Below, one piece after another: positions 12,112 through 15,829 of a stretch of DNA of 15,829 nucleotides. Position 1 is the stretch's first letter, and each line of letters opens with the position of its first letter. Source of the DNA: an uncultured Eubacteriales bacterium (GTDB taxonomy: Bacteria; Bacillota; Clostridia; Oscillospirales; CAG-272); assembly GCA_900321265.1 (NCBI GenBank), contig ONVJ01000136.1, forward strand, positions 1 through 15,829. The letters run 5' to 3'. Position numbers and translations under genes: made by a program. The notes under the pieces were generated by a model. That model did no database searches. It was not told where the DNA came from and saw only the letters and a list, made by a program, of their open reading frames with translations.

Positions 12112-14058
12112 ATGAGACTGAGAGCTCCGTCATATCCGCTGATAACAGTTGACCCCTACTTTTCCGTCTGGTCGTCTTCAGACAGACTGACAGATTCCGA
12201 GACCTGCCACTGGACTTCCTCACCTGTCAGGATCTCGGGGATCGCAGAGATAGACGGAAAAGAATTCCGCTTTATAGGCGCGTCTCCGGCCGGGATACCG
12301 GCGATGGAACAGACGTCGGTGAAGGTCACCGCGATGTCGACCGAATACACGATGGAGCAGTCGGGCGTAAAGCTCACACTGAAGTTCACGACCCCGCTTC
12401 TGCCTGATGATCTCTACTGTCTTTCAAGGCCGGTATCCTATCTTGAGATAACGAGGGATTTCACCGACCGGCACATGCATACCGTTCATATTTCTCTCTC
12501 GGTATCAGAGGAGATCTGCACCGACAAAGCCGGAGACGCCGAGATCGTCGGAGAGGTATCGCGGATAGGGAAGTACTCTACAGTCCGGATCGGCAGGAAG
12601 GAACAGAAGATCCTCGGTCGCTCGGGCGACAACCTCCGGATCGAATGGGGTTATTTTTATCTCACCGGCGAAGGTGAAACATCTGTTAAAAAGGATGAAA
12701 ACGGGATCACATACGCATCAATCGATCTCGCGCCGGCGAAGAACTCGCTCCTCACCTTCGCATATGACGACATAAGATCGATCTGCTATTTCGGATCGCA
12801 TCTGAGATCCTGGTGGAACAAAGACGGTGCGCTGATCGAGGATGAGATCGAAAAGGCACACTCGGATTACAGGACGGTCATAAGAAGGTGCGACGCTTTT
12901 GACGAAAAGCTCTTTGTTGACGCGGTCAGAGCCGGCGGGGAAAAATACGCGGAAATGCTCGAGCTCGCCTTCAGGCAGTCTGTCGGAGCGCACAAGCTGG
13001 CGGTCGACGAGGACGGCGAGGTCATATTCATTTCAAAGGAATGCTTCTCAAACGGCTGCGCGGCGACCGTGGACGTTTCTTATCCGTCCATTCCGCTCTT
13101 CCTGCTCTGGAACACCGAACTGGTGAAGGGAATGATGAGACCGGTCTACAGGTTCGCCTCGACCGACGCCTGGCCATATGATTTCGCTCCTCATGACGCC
13201 GGCCAGTATCCCCTCGTCAACGGACAGGTATACGGCAGAAAGAAGGACGACGACGGCAATATCTACTACCGCTTCGAGTCGCAGATGCCGGTCGAGGAAT
13301 GCGGGAACATGCTGCTGATGGAGACCGCCGTCGCCGTGATCGACGGAACTCCCGCGTTTGCCGAAAGCCATATGAAGTATCTTGATACCTGGGTCGGTTA
13401 TCTGCTTGAAAACGGCCGCGATCCCGCCGACCAGCTCTGCACCGACGATTTCGCCGGGCACCTCGCCCACAACTGCAACCTTTCTCTCAAGGCGATCATG
13501 GGCATCGCCGGATACGCGGTGATCAAGGGGATGTGCGGCGACAACAAGGCAAGGAACAAATACCTGTCGATCGCGAGATCGATGGCGAAGGACTGGCTCG
13601 TCCGCGCGGCAAACGGCGACGGCTCATACCGACTCGCCTTCGACCGTCCCGGTAGCTTCAGCATGAAGTACAATCTCGTCTGGGACAAGCTGATGGGAAC
13701 AGAACTCTTCCCGAAGAGCTTCTATTCCTCAGAAGTTGCTTCATATATGTCAAAAATGCATCCCTACGGTCTCGATCTCGACAACAGACAGCCCTATACG
13801 AAATCCGACTGGCTGGTCTGGACAGCGACTCTTGCAGAGAGCAGGGAGGACTTTGAGCGGCTGACCGATCACCTCTGGGACTTCTACAACTACACTCCGT
13901 CAAGGGTCCCGATGACCGACTGGTACTACACCCTTACCGGTCTGCACAAGGCATATTTCAGCAGAACAAGCAATATGGAGATATCCTTCAGGAACCGCAC
14001 CGTCATCGGCGGACTCTTCATCAAACTCCTCGAATACCGCGGCCTGATGAAAATCTGA
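12112..14058 (+). CDS. Glutaminase-A-like protein (DUF4964/DUF4965/DUF1793 family, six-hairpin fold)
   Basis: 648 residues. The start RLRAPSYPLITVDPYFSVWS followed by SDRLTDSETCHWT (2-33) is the DUF4964 signature. It is followed by a beta-rich domain (about 70-270, DUF5127-like) and a C-terminal helical barrel (about 290-640) with VDVSYPSIPLFLLWN, MPVEECGNMLLM (about 390), KYNLVWDKL (about 520) and PMTDWYYT (about 600), typical of DUF4965/DUF1793. Fungal members (GtaA) are described as glutaminases, but the fold is that of (alpha/alpha)6 glycoside hydrolases and the activity of bacterial members is mostly untested. There is no signal peptide, unlike many secreted relatives, so it should act on imported substrate. 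The ATG at 12112 is chosen for its RBS (GAGGTG, 12102-12107); the frame stays open to a TTG at 11977, but that codon is the -35 box of the promoter. Confidence 0.9.
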   Translation: MRLRAPSYPLITVDPYFSVWSSSDRLTDSETCHWTSSPVRISGIAEIDGKEFRFIGASPAGIPAMEQTSVKVTAMSTEYTMEQSGVKLTLKFTTPLLPDDLYCLSRPVSYLEITRDFTDRHMHTVHISLSVSEEICTDKAGDAEIVGEVSRIGKYSTVRIGRKEQKILGRSGDNLRIEWGYFYLTGEGETSVKKDENGITYASIDLAPAKNSLLTFAYDDIRSICYFGSHLRSWWNKDGALIEDEIEKAHSDYRTVIRRCDAFDEKLFVDAVRAGGEKYAEMLELAFRQSVGAHKLAVDEDGEVIFISKECFSNGCAATVDVSYPSIPLFLLWNTELVKGMMRPVYRFASTDAWPYDFAPHDAGQYPLVNGQVYGRKKDDDGNIYYRFESQMPVEECGNMLLMETAVAVIDGTPAFAESHMKYLDTWVGYLLENGRDPADQLCTDDFAGHLAHNCNLSLKAIMGIAGYAVIKGMCGDNKARNKYLSIARSMAKDWLVRAANGDGSYRLAFDRPGSFSMKYNLVWDKLMGTELFPKSFYSSEVASYMSKMHPYGLDLDNRQPYTKSDWLVWTATLAESREDFERLTDHLWDFYNYTPSRVPMTDWYYTLTGLHKAYFSRTSNMEISFRNRTVIGGLFIKLLEYRGLMKI

Positions 14059-14120
14059 TAATCACCCGAGCGCGGCAGAAGGAACAAGCAGGCCTCACGC
14101 TAACCGAATAAAAATCAGCA

Positions 14121-14166
14121 GGGCTGTTGAGAAACTCGTAAAACGAGTCTTTCAACAGCCCCTTTT
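14121..14166 (+). terminator. Intrinsic terminator after the glutaminase-like gene
   Basis: An 18-bp stem (14121-14138 with 14144-14161, outer part GGGCTGTTGA/TCAACAGCCC) with one G-U pair, one A-C mismatch and the loop TAAAA, then CTTTTAA. It also lies 3 bases beyond the 3' end of ssrA on the other strand, where the downstream tail TGCTGATTTTTATT could make it work in that direction too, so the convergent transcripts probably share it. Confidence 0.9.
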
Positions 14167-14168
14167 AA

Positions 14169-14538
14169 TGGTGGAGGCGGAGGGAATCGAACCCTCGTCC
14201 GAAAAAACCGCGGTAAGGCTTTCTCCGTGCGCATACTGTCGTTCTTTGTTTCCCCGGGTCGGCGGACGGCAGTCAGACAGCCATCCCGGGTATCTTTTTT
14301 ATGCGTGACTGCTTCAAAAGAAAACAGGCAGTTCACGTTCATCGCTAACCGACGCCGTACACCCCGGCCGCGATACTCCGGGGGACGACGGGCGGCGCCT
14401 CAGCGCCGCGTCACCGCCTTATTCAGGCAGCAATAGCAGTGTTATCTGCGTTTAAGTTTAGGTTGAACAGTTTAAAGAGCTGCCCGGCTCTGCACGCTTA
14501 CCTTAAGTTGGAATCCCCGTCGAAACCTTTACGCCCCC
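14169..14538 (-). ncRNA. ssrA: Transfer-messenger RNA (tmRNA)
   Basis: A 370-nucleotide one-piece tmRNA that rescues stalled ribosomes with SmpB. The 5' end starts GGGGGCG (14538-14532) and pairs with CGCCTCC in front of the discriminator A and encoded CCA at the 3' end (14169-14171); one pair is G-U. The tRNA-like 3' part has the T-arm sequence GTTCGATTC, and the 5' part has GGTTTCGACGGGG. After the first pseudoknot region the reading frame at 14449-14423 encodes GCA GAT AAC ACT GCT ATT GCT GCC TGA, giving the tag ADNTAIAA (plus the alanine carried by the tmRNA). It ends with AA as required for ClpXP-type recognition. The resume codon GCA is my choice; the frame is open further upstream, so a slightly longer tag is possible. 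A 9-base gap to smpB suggests a joint transcript cut by RNase P. Confidence 0.96.
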
Positions 14539-14547
14539 ATAAATACA

Positions 14548-15021
14548 TCAATCGTATTTGCCGCTTGACTTTTCGTACCTGTCGGCATCACGTTCCTCGG
14601 TCTTTTTCGCGATGGTCTCGCGTTTGTCATAAAGCTTTTTGCCCTTGCACAGACCGATCTCGATCTTGACGTTTGAATCCTTGAAATAAACAGAGAGGGG
14701 AACAAGCGTCAAACCTTTTTGCGAAACATCGCTCCAGAGCTTCAGGATCTCTTTTTTGTGCATGAGCAGTTTTCTGGTCCTGAGCGGATCGCGGTTGTAG
14801 ATATTGCCTTTTTCATAAGGGCTGATATGGATCCCCTTGGCGTATATCTCGCCCGAACTTATCGCGCAGTAGCTGTCTTTCAGATTTATATGACCGGCTC
14901 TTATGCTTTTGACCTCGGTGCCCGAAAGCGATATTCCGGCCTCAAACCTGTCCAGAATAAAATAATCATGGAAGGCAGACCTGTTTGTTGAAACAACTTT
15001 GACGCCCCTGGCTTTAGGCAC
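14548..15021 (-). CDS. smpB: SsrA-binding protein SmpB
   Basis: 157 residues, the standard length. SmpB binds the tRNA-like part of tmRNA and brings it to stalled ribosomes. All hallmark segments are visible: FILDRFEAGISLSGTEVKSIR (about 21-41), GHINLKDSYCAI (43-54), HISPYEKGNIYNRDPLRTRKLLMHKKEI (65-92), KGLTLVPLSVYFKDSNVKIEIGLCKGKKLYDKRETI (102-137), and a basic, flexible C-terminal tail that enters the mRNA channel. The start is GTG at 15021, not ATG, supported by AAAGGAGTGA at 15029-15038. A consensus promoter is found at 15064-15092. It is followed after 9 bases by ssrA, an arrangement also known from other Gram-positive bacteria. Confidence 0.98.
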   Translation of the reverse strand: MPKARGVKVVSTNRSAFHDYFILDRFEAGISLSGTEVKSIRAGHINLKDSYCAISSGEIYAKGIHISPYEKGNIYNRDPLRTRKLLMHKKEILKLWSDVSQKGLTLVPLSVYFKDSNVKIEIGLCKGKKLYDKRETIAKKTEERDADRYEKSSGKYD

Positions 15022-15063
15022 GGTATATCACTCCTTTCCGGGAAAATCTGACAAGCGGCGTAT

Positions 15064-15092
15064 ATTATACAACAAAAGGAGGGAATTGTCAA
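15064..15092 (-). promoter_or_regulatory. Sigma-A promoter of smpB-ssrA
   Basis: On the - strand TTGACA (15092-15087), a 17-base spacer and TATAAT (15069-15064), a perfect consensus match with optimal spacing. Transcript start near 15057. Such strength fits the high level of tmRNA in cells. Confidence 0.92.
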
Positions 15093-15141
15093 ATAAAATA
15101 TCCAAAAACACCGGATAATTGCGCAAAACTTAACGGGAGGG

Positions 15142-15191
15142 AAGAAAAAGGGGTGAAAACTGCCGGAATGGAGAACAGTTTGCACCCCTTT
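15142..15191 (-). terminator. Intrinsic terminator of the flavodoxin-like gene
   Basis: On the - strand a 16-bp stem with one mismatch (15191-15176 with 15162-15147; AAAGGGGTG...CACCCCTTT), a 13-base loop and a TTTTTCTT tail. It isolates the upstream gene from the smpB promoter. Confidence 0.88.
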
Positions 15192-15228
15192 CTTAGTACG
15201 ACCGGAAAAGAACGGTAATCAGCTCCTG

Positions 15229-15648
15229 TCAGGCAAGATCTGATACTATGCCGTCGACCCAGCTGCCGACAGCGGCTTTTTCATCGTCGCTGAGCTTGCC
15301 GGAAAAGAGGCCGCATTTGAGATAGATCGGCTCTCCCACGACATTTGTGCCGGCTTCCTTGAGGATCGAGACGACCGCCGGGACCGTCTTGGGATCGCCG
15401 TCGATAACAAGGGCGACATTAGCTGTCCTGGCCTTTGTAAGCTCGCGGAGGAAGAGCCTCAGAGCGTCGGGAAGATCTCCCTTGAGAGACAGACCGAGTA
15501 TAACGATGCGTTCCTTGTCGCAGGAATACGCGGGCGGGATCACATCGACAGAATTGATCTGCAGATCGAATTTAGCTTTCAGAAAAGGACCTACATCCGC
15601 GATCTTTTTCTTGGAAGAATAATAGAGGTAACGCATTTTGATTCCCAT
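15229..15648 (-). CDS. Small flavodoxin-like protein, function unknown
   Basis: 139 residues, soluble. The pattern of secondary structure resembles a flavodoxin fold: MRYLYYSSKKKIADVGPFLK (5-24) looks like strand 1 and helix 1 of flavodoxins (yYS...), then RIVILGLSLKG (47-57), a helix, NVALVIDGDP (77-86), and VVGEPIYLKC (103-112). However, the phosphate-binding T-x-T-G-x-T loop is replaced by SSKKK, so FMN binding is doubtful. It could be a degenerate flavodoxin domain or an unrelated alpha/beta protein. The ATG at 15648 has GGAGG 8 bases upstream; a second ATG at 15636 is less well placed. It has its own promoter (15675-15704) and terminator (15142-15191), so it is a single-gene unit. I do not recognise a named gene. 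Confidence 0.75.
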   Translation of the reverse strand: MGIKMRYLYYSSKKKIADVGPFLKAKFDLQINSVDVIPPAYSCDKERIVILGLSLKGDLPDALRLFLRELTKARTANVALVIDGDPKTVPAVVSILKEAGTNVVGEPIYLKCGLFSGKLSDDEKAAVGSWVDGIVSDLA

Positions 15649-15674
15649 GGAAAGAACCTCCGGGTTTTTTATTT

Positions 15675-15704
15675 ATTATAACATATACAGAAGCAGATTG
15701 TAAA
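15675..15704 (-). promoter_or_regulatory. Promoter of the flavodoxin-like gene
   Basis: On the - strand TTTACA (15704-15699), an 18-base spacer and TATAAT (15680-15675) with an extended -10 (TGTTATAAT). One mismatch to consensus in the -35 box. Confidence 0.82.
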
Positions 15705-15829
15705 TAGTAATTTTTAGAAAATAAATTAATAATTGAAGAACCTGCCGATCGACCGGTCATAAGCGAAAACCGCAGTATTTCTGAAGCAGCCCCTGGAGCG
15801 CTAATATAAAGGATACCGTATACGAAACA
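15705..15829. other. Intergenic DNA to the window end, no gene seen
   Basis: AT-rich for the first 35 bases, then mixed. I see no open frame with a ribosome binding site, no RNA gene and no convincing terminator. The short palindrome GACCGGTC near 15750 is the only notable word. Confidence 0.5.

Noticed and set aside
14115..14436. Short open frames of 69-76 codons on both strands in 14115-14436
   Set aside because: They overlap the tmRNA gene and the terminator, have no family features and no ribosome binding sites.

Overview
The window looks like chromosomal DNA of a Gram-positive clostridium, probably an uncultured gut Clostridia/Oscillospirales-type organism. The reasons are a bacterial V-type ATPase operon in the Enterococcus/clostridial gene order, GC-rich coding DNA separated by AT-rich intergenic DNA, near-consensus sigma-A promoters (TTGACA/TATAAT), purine-rich ribosome binding sites, intrinsic terminators and an smpB-ssrA unit. 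The taxonomic placement is inferred from gene content and style, not from a marker gene.

Region 1 (1-6628, + strand) is the 3' part of a V-type ATPase operon in the order I(partial)-K-E-C-F-A-B-D. The genes abut or overlap and end at a strong hairpin terminator at 6589-6630. Together they encode the rotary motor: the stator/ion-channel arm (I), the rotor ring (K), the peripheral stalk (E), the central axle (C, F, D) and the A3B3 catalytic head. All five side-chain positions that bind Na+ in the Enterococcus hirae K ring are conserved, so a sodium-coupled enzyme is likely.

Region 2 (6644-9632, - strand) is a two-gene operon of tandem CNNM/CorC-type membrane proteins (DUF21 + CBS pair + CorC_HlyC domain) with a 4-base overlap, driven by a consensus promoter at 9604-9632. 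It converges on the ATPase operon and shares the 6589-6630 hairpin.

Region 3 (9633-14166) holds two divergent genes of carbohydrate/metabolite type. One is an FAD-dependent oxidoreductase with a C-terminal beta-sandwich-like tail (- strand). The other is a cytoplasmic glutaminase-A-like/six-hairpin protein with DUF4964/DUF4965/DUF1793-type regions (+ strand). The 492-base gap between them is the most unusual part of the window. It contains two divergent promoters, a GC-rich block of about 135 bases with extensive nested base pairing that would be transcribed as a leader of the oxidoreductase gene, an apparently orphaned Shine-Dalgarno sequence, and a degenerate repeat array lying between that sequence and the start codon.

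Region 4 (14169-15704, - strand) is a translation-rescue unit. smpB sits 9 bases upstream of the tmRNA gene ssrA, whose encoded tag reads ADNTAIAA. Before it lies a small flavodoxin-like protein gene with its own promoter and terminator. The last 125 bases or so contain no recognisable gene.
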